Positions 33,836 through 45,858 of a stretch of DNA of 64,000 bases are shown piece after piece. A program made the translations under genes and the position numbers. The notes under the pieces are model-generated. The model saw only the letters and a list, made by a program, of their open reading frames with translations. It ran no database searches and was not told the DNA's origin. Each line of letters opens with the position of its first letter. Position 1 is the stretch's first letter. The stretch is from Hymenoscyphus infarciens (taxonomy: Eukaryota; Ascomycota; Leotiomycetes; Helotiales; Helotiaceae): positions 62,001-126,000 of the forward strand of contig LLCB01000162.1 in the NCBI GenBank assembly GCA_001414345.1. The letters run 5' to 3'.

Positions 33836-34607
33836 TATCTAAGATTTTTTAAGGTGATGGGTTCATTAACTAGCCACAGGTTAAGGAAATGAGCCAGTAA
33901 TTCGTCCTATAATCTGAGGGTTCGTCTTATGATCTCACATTTCATTCTATGGTCAAAGAAAATGCTAAACTTCCTTTTAGCATACCACTCAAATTTATTC
34001 CCGCTACTTGGGATTTCAAGCAATAAAGTATCGCTGTTATAAAATAGTAGGAAATGGAAATGAAAGACGACAGACATGTCTTCATGCTGCTCTCTTTGGA
34101 ATTGATAATTGTACTCATGCTCTGATGTTTTACTATTCAGTTCATGCTAATAGGTCTGTCATCATCTCTAACGATTCTAACTAACTCTACCGTGAAGTAA
34201 TACATCTCTGGAACCTACCTGATTTTAATTTTTTGTGAAGCGGTTCTTTTGTTTCAAAACGTATAAATTTTAATTTGTAAGAACTTTATTTAGTATATTA
34301 TAATATGTTGGTCTATTTCACTCTATTAAAATAACTAGAATGAAAGAACGAAGATACTTGGCCTATCAACTAGTCTTCTTGTCTGTTGTAAACTAATTTT
34401 AATTACTCTAAACCTTTAGTTCAAGCTACTTCAATCGACCCTGTTTAGATAACTCAGTATGAGATAAACAACGTTTCTTATCACTGGAGCTTGCGTCAAC
34501 AAGTTCATAATAGAAAAACAAGTGGTTGAGGAAAGTCAAGTTATATTCTCTACCCCTGAAACCTCGCTAATCTATCAGCCTGCCACTTCCCGTCCCAACC
34601 TCAAAAT
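33836..34607. other. Intergenic, nothing recognised
   Basis: Somewhat AT-rich single-copy sequence between the miniature element and the Cys-rich gene. No coding frame or repeat seen. Confidence 0.45.
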
Positions 34608-34922
34608 TCACACGCGGTAATGTGCCATCTTATTGCCCCAGAATCTATGTGTCTCCCAGAGCGAGTACTGGCCACACTCTCTGCAGTTTTCCTTCTCGCA
34701 ACCGTCGCAACCATCGCAATCTTCGTCATCCCCGATAACCATAGTTGCAGTTCCGCAGCAACATTTCTGGTAGGTGACATTTTGTTGACAGCGTTCACAA
34801 CGATCATGTTGACATTTGCTGCAGGTTTTGCCTTTGGTTTGTTGCTTGCATTTGCAGCATATGGTATATTCGCCGTCCTTGATGGAGGGAACTGTGTGGT
34901 TGGCTTTTGCCTTTGGTGGCAT
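34608..34922 (-). CDS. Small Cys-rich zinc-finger-like protein
   Basis: A 104-residue intronless protein with 15 cysteines. The N-terminal half has the pattern CC-x-C, nine residues, C-x2-C-x4-C-x2-C. It continues with a CCC triplet, an acidic loop, then C-x2-C-x2-C and C-x2-C. Paired CxxC knuckles indicate zinc ribbons. The same CCKC...CxxCxxxxCxxC core appears in the divergent neighbour starting 540 bp away, so the two look like paralogues. There is no signal peptide. The function is unknown; many ascomycetes have small proteins with a W/YxCCxC...CxxCxxxxCxxC core (recalled), generally uncharacterised. Confidence 0.72.
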   Translation of the reverse strand: MPPKAKANHTVPSIKDGEYTICCKCKQQTKGKTCSKCQHDRCERCQQNVTYQKCCCGTATMVIGDDEDCDGCDGCEKENCRECGQYSLWETHRFWGNKMAHYRV

Positions 34923-35460
34923 GTTTGTTTGTTTTGGTTGAAGTGATGGAACGTGGGTTGATGATATGATTGTGTTGGATAATGGCTGTGAAGGAGTACG
35001 ACAGAAATCTTTGCTGTTAAGGTTTGTGTTGCGCGAAAGAGAGCTTGGTAAGAGGCTTGGTGTCTTTTGTAGACATTAATGAGTCAACCAGATGGGTGGC
35101 TGTGAATATATCTTCTCATCCATGGCGGTTTCTCAAAGGTGTATTCACTTTTAGATTGTGGGAACAGAGGAAGAGACCCCTTGAACAATAGTAACAGCAA
35201 CAATAGTATCAACATTCACACATTCACCAGGGAAACGAGTTGGCGCAACAGTAGTGGCTGCCTGTACCATTTAAGGAGTGGCTCATCCAGCACCCATGAT
35301 TCAGAAATACAAACAGACAGATATACATCGTCCATCAAAGGACTCCCAGCCAAGGTAAGTCCCAGCTTCAATGTCCAATCTCCCTCAACATTGGGCTAAT
35401 TGTATCAAAAAGATCAACTGCAATCTCTTCTTCATCGCCCTTGAACCATACGTCAACACA
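34923..35460. promoter_or_regulatory. Divergent promoter region of the Cys-rich pair
   Basis: 538 bp separate the two starts, so any regulatory elements here could serve both genes. No consensus site is recognised. Confidence 0.4.
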
Positions 35461-36023
35461 ATGCCTCTGAAACGTCGATATTATGACGACGAAGATGACT
35501 ACAGCTATCCACGATTCCTCAACCAACGAGTTTGCAGGCCCAGAAAATATGTTCTATTCACCTGCTGCAAATGCAAGCTAGATAGCAATGTTGATCTCGG
35601 TTATTGTCCACACTGTGCAACACCTCGCTGTAAAAGGTGCAATTACATGGAGATAGAGCATATGAATGTTGTTTGGTTGGTGCTCTCGAAGTTCCCTTTT
35701 CCCCCACTCTATTTAGACCTATTTCTAGAAATGGAAAGACTGACCCGGAGTTGTCTCACAGGGACAGGGCGTGTTATGAGCAAGATCATGATTACGACAG
35801 TCAGATCGAGGAGTATTCCGAGGAAGAGCATGAGGAGCAACGAGGCACAGGGGCGAGGAATCAGAAAAAGGGTCGTGGAGGTGGAAATGAGATTTACGGG
35901 GGGGACAAAAACAAGAATAAGGGCAGAAGTAAGAAAACAAAGGGATCCGGTGAGAGTGTGGAGAAGGGAAAGAACGCGTCGTTGAACGAGGCGATTGACT
36001 CGGAAGATCTCTATGATGCATAA
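35461..36023 (+). CDS. Cys-rich zinc-finger-like protein with charged tail (splicing unresolved)
   Basis: The start at 35461 opens with a basic/acidic leader. A CCKC-x10-CxxCxxxxCxxC core follows at about residues 36-60, matching the divergent neighbour. Around 35660-35740 the reading must move to another frame. The frame ending at TAA 36021-36023 is a convincing low-complexity tail (Glu/Gln/His/Asp-rich, then Gly/Lys-rich, ending DSEDLYDA), while the original frame runs on to 35985 as basic sequence of poor quality. Several donors (such as AG|GTGCAA near 35635) with the acceptor TTTAG near 35717 give an open joined frame, but the one I can place removes the last core cysteine. The exon structure is therefore uncertain. 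A nuclear or RNA-associated role is possible from the tail but unproved. Confidence 0.55.
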
Positions 36024-36664
36024 GATAGATACACGGTCCTAGAATTGGGCCATATTTATCTATGAGAAATGGCCGTAAAGTGTACTATGGTTCCTAAATC
36101 TCAATGTTCCCAAAAACCACGCTCAAACCCACCTGCCAGAGTGCAACGTCAAAGTGATTACACGAGATCGGGGTGTAAATCAAATTCGCGAATAAATAAG
36201 GCCTTTTGAAGAGAACAAGGAGGACATTATTAACGCAGGTGATAGCAGCAGAATGTACGACATGGAATCGACTTATAGCAAGTATGGCAAAGAGAATAGA
36301 CAGCGAACAGTATGGAATTATTATGGTGTATCAAAATATAAAAACTCCTAGGGAAAAAGAATAGAACCAGCTGTTAACAATACTATAAACCACACGTAGG
36401 AACCATTTTCTCAAAATTATGCTATGTAATACCTACGAAACGAACTGGCATCTTTATTACCAATTACAACATTGATCACTTCTGTCTAGGGATACCCTAG
36501 ATTCGCCATAAGTTTATCTCTATAATCTGTGGAGCTAATTTAATTGTTTAAACTTTCTAGAATAGTTAAATAAATAAATTTTACTTAGATAAGTATAGTT
36601 AGTTACGAGGTGAATTTCCCCCCTTTTTTAACAATCCGAGCTTTTTAAGAAAGTTCCTTGATTC
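36024..36664. other. Intergenic before the Copia element
   Basis: Composition drifts to AT-rich from about 36500. No gene seen. Confidence 0.45.
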
Positions 36665-36669
36665 CCTCC

Positions 36670-36844
36670 TATGGCGATTATAGAAGCTATATTAAGAGCA
36701 TAGGATAAGCAAAGTAAAGTTAAAGTAGATGCTTAATTCCTAGAACTATAGAGGAGAGTATAAAGCTTTAAATACCATACTCCTTACTTAAAAGGTAGAG
36801 ATTATTAAGTAATCCTTTATCTAACCTACCTTTGTTCTATAATA
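36670..36844 (-). repeat. Left LTR (3' LTR) of the Copia element
   Basis: 175 bp, the same length as the right LTR with no indel seen. All differences I found are C/T or G/A. Confidence 0.85.
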
Positions 36845-38186
36845 TACCTCTTAAATAACCTTTCTTAATTAGAAAAGCATTATTTACTATATATATAGAT
36901 TTAATAACCTAAACTCTTTCTTTTCTTTTTATAACTTCTTTAAAACTCTTCTACTACTATTAGACTACTATAGCACGCGCTGCTTAACGAAAGACTATAG
37001 TATAAAGCTTATATTTACCTTTCTTAAGCTCTTATATTAACTAAAATAGCCTCTCTCCTAGATCTCTTATCTTCTAGATAGTAAGACTCCTATAAATGAC
37101 AGCTTTATACTTATTTATAAGTATTATAAAGCTAAAGTTTATAAAGATAATAATAAGAAAGACGTTAAATATATAATTAATAGATTAAAACTTAGGCGTT
37201 ATTCTTTTAAGTATATTAATCTTCTTTCTATACTTTAGCTAACTATATAAGAATATTAAATATTAAATCTCTTATGTATTTCCTCTTCTAGTCTAGTTAC
37301 GCCCTAGGGTAGTATACTTAGTAGATTTTATACTATTAACGTCTTTAAGAATAAGCTAGAGAAGTTAGTAGTTATAAGCTCTAATTAATATTAAGCCTTT
37401 AAAGATAGTCTTAAACCTAAAAAACTTCCTAAAAAGCTTCTAGCTATTAATACTAAGCTTTTAAACAAACTTCCTAGTAATAACGTTAAGCACTTAACTA
37501 TTAGTAGTAAGAGCTTACTTATTACGCCTTCTATTAAGAAAGCTTGTTATAATATTTCGAATTTTTAAGAAGCTCCTTATAAGGGCTATATTACTTCTAT
37601 AGTAGCTAGTAAATCGACTAGTTACTACTATAATATAGAATCTAAAAAAGTTATATACTATTTTAACTATACTATTAGACACTCTTATAAAGTATTACTA
37701 AGTATCTATCTCTCTTTTATAATTACCTTAACTAAAAATCTTAAGAAATGTTAGACTAATATTAGTAATAAAGTTTATATAGAGCTTCGTTTAGTTAGTC
37801 CTTTACTTCTTATTTTATTTCCTTAGCTAATTTTATAGATTTAGGAGTAGAAGAAGTTATATAGTATAATCTATATAAGACTTAAATAAAGTTTTAGAAG
37901 CTCTTAGTTATCCTTGGTTTTAAACTATACTTATTACTATAAAAAGCTTAATAGTTTTTAGGGTCCTACTTCTAATAATAAACTAGATAATAATACTCCT
38001 AAGGTTTTAAAGCGTAGTAACTATATTCTTAAAAACACTCCTTTTATAGCTTCTATCTTAAATAGTACTCTACTTATAGAAGCTAATACTCGTAGTTAAA
38101 CTAAGAGCCTAAGCACTTCTTATAAGAGTTCTACTATTTATAGTAAAGATAATACCTCCCTTTCTAAGTAGTGAAAGTCTACTTAA

Positions 38187-38495
38187 AAGCCTTTAAAGGT
38201 TTTTCTAAAGAGCTATCTTAAAAAATCTATTCTAAAGTCTATTTTAAGAAAGACTATTTTAAAGAAAACTACTCTTATAAAGTTAGTTTCTAAGAAGTCG
38301 TCTTCTAAGAAGCTTACTAATAACTATTCTAAGTATTCTTTAAAAGACTATAAGTATAAGAAGAATATTTCTAAGAATAAGAAGTCTAAGGATAATAATA
38401 GTAATAATAAGTCTAATAGTATTAATCTTAGTAATACTCTTAATAAAATAGATATAGTACTTACTACTCTTAATAAAACTGTTTCTAAGTATTAG
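38187..38495 (+). other. Lys/Ser/Asn-rich open frame antisense to the Copia pol
   Basis: 102 open codons follow a TAA, ending at TAG 38493-38495. The product is very basic with repeated K-K-S/T-I-L and S-K-N-K-K motifs. Upstream in the same frame the stops are TAA, TGA and TAG, which could come from CAA, CGA and CAG by C-to-T, so the original frame was probably longer. It lies in a 2.2-kb stretch between the RNase H remnant and the 3' LTR, on the opposite strand. It could be a transduced gene, an extra element ORF, or chance in Lys-rich AT DNA. Confidence 0.4.
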
Positions 38496-39149
38496 AAGAA
38501 GTATTATTAGTTAGTTAGTATACTTTATATTTATATAGTAGTAGTTAGTTCTTTTAAAACTTTATATTTATATTTAGTAGTACTCCTTAAAAGGGTCTTA
38601 TAATACTTAATTACTAAGTATATAATAATTAAATAAATAAATAAAATCTAAAATAAGCTTATAATACTCTTTAAATAATTATAATATAAAAAAGGATAAA
38701 ACTTCTTAAAAATATATAAGTAAAATAATAAAGTAAAGTATAATAATATATAAAAAATAATAGAGAGTGTTATTTACTATTCTAGAAGAGCGTTTTTAAC
38801 CTAAAAATATAGTTTTAACCTAAAATTTAGTATACTTTCGCTTCTTAAAAGAGTATTTTACTAAGTAAATAAGTATCTTAGAGATTAAGTAAAGCTCTAA
38901 AATGTTTAAATTTTTACTTAAATAAGTTTTTTATAAGTCTATCTACTAATATATTATTTATTAATAAATAAGTAATCTAGAAAGATCTCTTTTAGTACTC
39001 TTAATAAAGCTATATATTCTAGATATCTATATATTAAAGCTTTATAGATATTCTCTTATTTTCCCTAGTAATTAATTAAATAGTTTATTAATTATTATAG
39101 AATATATTCTATATCTTATCTAAATTAAGCTATAGTTCTTTAAAGAGAC

Positions 39150-39310
39150 GCTTTAATACTATTATTTCTATACCTAGTTACTTTACTTCTAAAAGCTTAG
39201 CTTCTATTATTAATATTATAATTATATCTTATTATAAGACTCTCTAAGCTATAAGTTTATTAAATAATAATATTATATATCTATTAAAAGATCTTCGAGT
39301 TTCTAGATTA
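39150..39310 (-). pseudogene. Copia RNase H remnant
   Basis: On the minus strand one frame reads RSFNRYIILLFNKLIA, then an IEAKLLEVK block and IEIIVLKRLFKEL, interrupted by a few stops. This follows the Copia RNase H plan, in which a -TEAEL- type Glu block precedes a -K-FKEL end. The stops fit Trp and Gln codons hit by RIP. Confidence 0.75.
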
Positions 39311-39825
39311 TTAGTATATAATATATCTAAGATAAGCACTAGTTATATACCTCTAAGCTCTCCTCTATATATGATTCTTAAAAACCTTATCTTAAATAAG
39401 TATTAAATATACTAATCTATTATAGTTATATATTTATTATTTAGATTAGTTAAGAAGTATAAAAGCTAGGAAGTAGTAAATATAACATCTAGTTATATTA
39501 TAATTACTATATAAAGTACTAAACCTACCTTCTCTTAGTAGAACTTTATAAACATAAGTTTCACTATTCCTTAATTCTTTTTTAGTTTATATATTAGAAG
39601 TAGTATACTTAGGTAATCTCTATTAATAAGCTTAAATCGTTTAGTAATTTATTTAATATATATATTATAAAAGAGCTATATCTTTTTCTATACTCTATCT
39701 CTATAGACTTTTACCTTAAGATACTATTCTATATTACTAAGTAAGTATAGTTTATATAAAAGCTTTAGTTTATCTATTATAACTCTTATTAAAGATACGT
39801 TATCTTAATAGTATATTATCTATAT

Positions 39826-39837
39826 ATTATCTATATA
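39826..39837 (-). pseudogene. Copia reverse-transcriptase catalytic box, mutated
   Basis: On the minus strand the frame reads KVFIIFY-I-D-N-I. The Copia consensus here is Y-V-D-D; GTA to ATA and GAT to AAT are the G-to-A changes expected of RIP. One catalytic aspartate is therefore lost. Confidence 0.78.
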
Positions 39838-42800
39838 AAAGATTATAAAAACCTTTCTTAAGAGATTTATATAAATATAGAGCTCTTCTAAACAAGGTAT
39901 TAAGCTATATTCTTAAAGAGTAGTTATAAAGTATTTAAACTATAAAGCTAGAGAATCTCTTAACTTATAAAGTACTCTATCTAATTTAATATATAGTCCC
40001 TCTTATTAATATTTATCTAAAAGTTAGTAAGCTACTAAAGGAGCTTCTATATCCCTTTCTATATTAACAAATACGTTTATAATATTATATTACTTAATCT
40101 CTAGGTTAAATTTAGTAGCTATTACTATAGCTATTTAGAATAATCTTACTTACTATAAGTATAGTAGTATATATTAAAAGGATAGTATCTTCTTATTAGA
40201 GATTATTCTTAACTATAAGCTAAGCTTAGTATTAAATTAGATAGTTTATAGAGTTATATTTATATATAAATACCTACTTTAAAGGTAATAGTTTTATTTT
40301 AATATTCTATTTTTTAATTATATACTAGTATTTCCTTTTCTCTAAGTTTTTAATTTTAAGCTCTAAATTATCTTTAAAGTACTTACTAAGTAGATAGTTT
40401 ATAAGTTCTCTCTATAATTTTAGCTCTTTTAGTAGTTTTAACTAATAAAGGTATAAGTATCTAAGCTTTAGAGGCGTTTCTTCTCCTATTATTACTACTA
40501 TAATAATATAGTAGATATCTTATAAGTCTTTCTTATTTAATACTATACTCTCTAATAAAGGCTAAAAAGTATTAAAGAAATAATTTAAATATTCTAGAAC
40601 AGCTTATTAAGGCTCTATTCTAATTAATATTACTAGTAGAGTAGAGATTATTATATCTTTAGTATCCTCCTCTCTAGATTAACCTTTTTTACTCTTTCTT
40701 AATATAGATAGATATACTTTCTTTATATACCCTTACTTTATCTTAAGCTTTTTTAGGTTTTTACTTTCTATATTTATTATTCTCTACTTCTTAGTTAACT
40801 TTATATTAAAAGTTTCTAGAACTAGTATATTAAGAGTTCTTTTTTATATACTACTTTATTATTAAAAGGGCCTACTCTCTCTATTTTATTAAGAGATTCC
40901 CTCTAGTATTCTATTACTTATTCTAATTAGTAGACTACTTAAGCCTTCTATACTTTTAGTATTATTTTATAGTTAAGAGAATCCTATAAGCGCTTATTAG
41001 AAGAGTTCTATAGTTTATTAGGAGATTCTTATATTTTACCTATTTTAAGAGCTTATAACCTATTCTAGTATACTTTTAGGTTTAAGTATTACTCTAGGTA
41101 ATAGAAGTCTAAACTTAGAAGAGATTATATCTCCCTTTTCTAGCCTTACTCTTAAGTTCTAGCTAATTAAAGCTTTACTTAGTATATTAGTAGCTTTAAG
41201 TAAGACATCTCTTATTAGTTTAGCTCTTAGTTTTAGTTTTCTTACGCTCTCTGTTTTATATATATTAATACTTTTAAATAAGGCTTCAATATCTTATTAC
41301 TCTTACTTAACTATATATTATACTATTATATAAGTAATTATAATAGATTATTATTCTACCTTTTTATATTCTAGTATATAAAAGATTTCTTTATTAAATA
41401 TAATATTCTAAGTTATAATAACTTAATTAAGCTATAGAACCTAGATATAGTAAATATTTAATAAAATATATCTAACTAAATAACTTATATAAGCTTTAAG
41501 ATTAACTTTAAAAGCTTTTTTCTTAACTTCTTACTCTCTCTCTTTTTTTAGTAAATAAGCTCTAGATTTATAGACGTAGATTCTATTCTAATCTAGTCTA
41601 AGGTCTTTTATTACTAAGTTCTTAAACTTTAGATTATACTAGTAGAAATAATTATTAAACTATAATAAAAGTACCTTATTTAGTATCTTAAACTTATTTC
41701 TTTAATTAAGACTTATATTATAGAGCTAGATTCTAGCTATAGTTAACTTAGTCTAGAAGCGTTATAGTAAGTTAGTAGTAGATAATATTTTAATTAAGTA
41801 TATAATTACTTCTTATTCTACTCTCTCTACCTCTCTATTTAGCTTATAAGTATAAGTTAGTATAAGCTCTAAGTCTATTCTAATTTTAATAGCCTATAAA
41901 GTATATTCTAAGGCATTATACTATAGGATTACTAATTTATTATTATTATACTTAAGCTTATAAATTAAAAGACTATATTACTATTTAATCTATCTTTTAA
42001 AGTTCCTAAGCTTTTTAAACACTATTTCTCCTCTCTTATTTATTATTATAAATCTAAAGAGCTTTCTACTATACTCCTCTTTTATTAAAAAGAGCTATTT
42101 AGCTTTATTATATCTAGTTAGGAAGTTAAATAGATTCTATAAGTACTACTAGAATAGTTATATACTTCTATTCTTAGAGATATATCTTAAAACTACGTTC
42201 TAAGTATAAGTAATAGTATAGTATAAGCACTTTACTTATTTAATACTTATAATTTTTATGTTCCTTACTAACTAGACTAGAGCTTTAAGAGCTTCCTATT
42301 CTAGATATCTTAATCTTCTATACTAAATTTCTACTAAATCGCTTCTTAGTCTAGTATAGTCTTTTATCTTTTTATAGAAACGTTTGTTAATCTTTTTAGA
42401 AAGTATTAGATATATTAAAGTAAATATAGCTTAGAGGTTTTAGAGCTTAGTATAGTTATTAATAGAATTATATTTAAATAAGACTAAGTTTACTATATAA
42501 ATTAAAGATTTAATAACTATATTATTCTCTATAGGCCTAAAGCGTAGTAAATAGTTATACCTATTATACTATACTCTAGATTCTCTAATATATACTTCTA
42601 AGATAATATTAAAATAAAAACCCTTAATTATAGTAATATTAGTAAGTATTAGATCTATAGAGTTACTTCCTCTCTTACTTTTAAGAATATTCTTTATAAC
42701 CCTTATTCCTATTCTACTAATTAGAATACTAGTCGTTCCTAATTCTACTATATTATTAGAGCGCTTAAAAGTTCTTAGAATAAGTATATCCTTACTATTA

Positions 42801-44280
42801 ATAAGATAGACTACTCTATAGTTATTAAAGAGTATTAAATCTATAAGAGGGTATCTAGTATATTTAGCTAAGAAAGCGTAGATTCTCTATTTTAAAGCTT
42901 AGTTTATTCTTTCTAGATTAGTTAGAAGCTCTAGAGATAAGATTATAGTACTTATATTCTTAATAAGGTATTTTAATAACCTTTAAATAGAGTCTATAAA
43001 TCCTTTTCTAAACTTAGATTACGTTATAGAGAACTTTTTAATTAGTTTCTTTTAAAGGTCTATCTAGAAAGAGGCTTCTAAGTGCTATATAATCTCTTTT
43101 AACTTCTTATTATTTAAAAGATTATTAAGAGTAGGATTATACTTTCTAATAAGTATAAATTCTAAGGTTTAGTAGTTAACTAGTTTCTAAAAGTATTCTT
43201 AACTAATCTTATATAGACATTTCTTATTATTAGAACCCTTATTTTAAGCTTTATTCCTAGAATTAGATAAGTTATTACTTCTACTTCTAAAGACAGAGAA
43301 CATCCTACTAGCCTTCTTACTAGTCTTTAATATAAGGTATTTATATAAGATCTCTAAAAACATTTTAGTAAGATCGTTAAGTAATATAACTCCTTTCTTA
43401 AGCTTTATATTATTAATTAACTATATCTTTTAACTTATTACCTAGGTAGAAGTAATTTAGTAAACTATATCTAAGAAGTCTTTTACTATAAGTAGACTCT
43501 TAATCTTTAAGAGTTAAAATTTTTTTACTTAGTTATAATAGCGTTTCTAGTTAGAGAACTAGTAATTAGGGTTTATAGACTCTAATTTAGTTTAAGTAAG
43601 CGTATTCTAGTATTCTATATATATTATATCTTCTACGCTTTCTAATATTAGTACTAAGTTGTTTTTAAGCTTTTAAATTAGGTTCTAGAGAGCGAATTTC
43701 CTAGTATATCTAAGTAAGGATTAGGCTTCTAAGAGTATAAACTCGTCTATAGTACTCTCTACCTAAGAGCTAACTTTATATATCTTACTTTATATAGTAT
43801 AAAGCTTGTTAATTTTAAAAGTATATCTTTTAATATTATCTTTAAAGTCCTCTTTAATATTATTAGCTAATACTAGGAGAGGTAGTTCTAGTAGATCTCT
43901 TCCTATATATTAAGCTACTAAGAGTATATCCTAGGCTTTATTTACTATAAGCTAGGCTTCTTCGAGTTTAATATTCTTATTAAGTATAGCTTATTTAATC
44001 GTAGAATAGAGTCTTTTAAGCTTATCGGCGTTCTTAGCGTTAGAGCTATTTAGATTAAAGTATTCCTAGACTCTTTCTTAGTAAGTAATATAAAAGAAGC
44101 GGTTATACTATATAGGCTACGAGTTTTAGTTAGTAAGGAAGACCTTTTTAGTTAAGAGTAAGCTTACTATTATAAAAGTAGTACTTTTAAGAAGAAGATA
44201 AGAATAGATAAAAAAGAAGATAAAGCTAATATAACTAGTATAGTAGAAGTAATATCCTATCTACTAACTAGGCTTATAAC

Positions 44281-44455
44281 TATAGTAATTATAGAAGCTA
44301 TATTAAAAACATAGAATAAGCAAAGTAAAGTTAAAGTAGATACTTAATTCCTAGAACTATAGAGGAGAGTATAAGGCTTTAAATACTATACTTCTTATTT
44401 AAAAGGTAGAGATTATTAGGTAATCCTTTGTCTAACCTACCTTTGTCCTATAACA
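44281..44455 (-). repeat. Right LTR (5' LTR) of the Copia element
   Basis: 175 bp, the direct repeat of 36670-36844 with transition differences only. It is followed at once by the right CCTCC duplication. Confidence 0.85.
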
Positions 44456-44460
44456 CCTCC

Positions 44461-45027
44461 CTTTTTAGGTACTTATTCACCTATTTATTAATAATAACAT
44501 ATAATATACTATTTTTTATAAGAATAGAAAAGAAGAAGCTTATATCTCCTCTTATACTTTATTAACTTTATAGAACAAAAACAAACAATTTTATATTTGT
44601 CTTACTTCTTATAAGGTCTTAGTAAAGCTTATAGAGATAGTGAAATTTTTTAAAAAATCTTTTTAAGAAAAGAGGCTATTTTAAGAATTATCTATCTTTT
44701 TATTTACTTTTATTATACTTACTTTAAATTAAAAAGTAATATAAAAGAGAGAGAATTAGATATAGCTCTTTATTCTAAATAAGCTACGTCTCTTTTAGTA
44801 TACTTTTATTTTCTATCTTCTAAAGAAAAGAGAGAGAAAGCCTTAATAAAAAAAAGCTTAGATTATAAAAAGAAGTTAGCAAATTCAAGCTTAACTCGTA
44901 ACTTACTATCTCTATACTCTATATTTTTATAACTTTCTAGAATATAATCAATTAACTTAATTATTTTAGAATAATTAATAAAATTAATATTATTTAGATA
45001 AGTATCTAAACTCTATAGCTATATTCT
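44461..45027. repeat. AT-rich spacer between two mobile elements
   Basis: Stop-filled AT-rich sequence without recognisable ends; it is probably older repeat debris. Confidence 0.5.
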
Positions 45028-45472
45028 CGTAAAATCGTAACTTTTTAAAATCGTAAAAAACCCCAGTTATACGTTCCTCTAATATTATAAGACTTCTTCT
45101 TACTATGTAATAACCGCTCTATAGAATTAAAAGCTTTAAAAGTAGTAGATACTTTACTACTTAATAGAACTTTCTATTTAGTTAGAATAGTAGCCTAAAG
45201 CGTAGTTATACTATAATTCTATACGCTTATAAGAAATAAACCAAAGTTTATAACTTATCTAATATAACTAAATTTATAAACTTCTTCTTACTACGTAATA
45301 ACCGCTCTATAGAATTAAAAGCTTTAAAAGGAGTAGATACTTTACTACTTAATAAAACCTTCTATTTAGTTAGAATAGTAGTCTAAAGCGTAGTTATACT
45401 ATAATTCTATACGCTCGTACGAAAAAACCAGTTAGGATTTTTCGCGATTTTAAAAAAGTCACGATTTTACGC
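45028..45472. mobile_element. Candidate miniature inverted-repeat element, about 445 bp
   Basis: The ends are inverted repeats: GTAAAATCGTAACTTTTT on the left, and a right end whose reverse complement is GTAAAATCGTGACTTTTTT. Matching continues through AAAATCG and an A-run for about 40 bp. The interior holds two 135-bp direct copies (45093-45227 and 45281-45415), 188 bp apart. No coding frame and no clear target duplication are seen, so the class is open. Confidence 0.6.
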
Positions 45473-45858
45473 ATAGACCACATCTGTAGGATGAACTGGA
45501 ATATAGCTGTATGCGAATCAACTTGATTCTATCAAACACTACTAAAAAATAAAATTCAGTAGTGGAACTTACTAGACATACCACTTGATACTGTGAAGTA
45601 GTAAAAGGATTGGTCAATATCATAATTGGGGAAAAAAGTACAACTGGTCTTGAAGTAATTTCACAAGATGCGGACAATGAACGTTTAGCGAGAAAACTCA
45701 CCGGTGTAAAAGTTCCAGTAGTTGTTATAAAGATACAGGATATCACATCTTCTCTCTAATTTGCCCTAGTTTGATCTCCTGCCTCCAAGAGTTGGAAAGT
45801 AGGCATTGATGAGTGAATCAGTGATGAAAATTACCGTTTTCACATAAGCCAGGGCAGT
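45473..45858. other. 3' flank of the island gene
   Basis: Normal composition without a supported gene. A 95-codon minus frame overlaps the element end and is not credible. Confidence 0.4.

Larger units (their letters stand above)
36670..44455 (-). mobile_element. RIP-degraded Ty1/Copia LTR retrotransposon, 7.8 kb
   Basis: It is bounded by two 175-bp direct repeats (LTRs) and by CCTCC on both sides (36665-36669, 44456-44460). If TG...CA ends are demanded, two bases (TA) lie between the left duplication and the LTR. Orientation is minus: the LTR then begins TGTTATAGG. Gag-like sequence lies next to the right LTR (about 43650-44200), reading as a helical protein in which nearly every stop can be explained as Gln or Trp changed by C-to-T or G-to-A. 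The reverse-transcriptase catalytic box is at 39826-39837, with RNase H at about 39150-39310. The order gag, RT, RNase H and the wording of the boxes identify Copia. No protein can be made from this copy. Confidence 0.88.

Noticed and set aside
45459..45746. 95-codon minus-strand frame
   Set aside because: It overlaps the inverted end of a miniature element and has no coding character.
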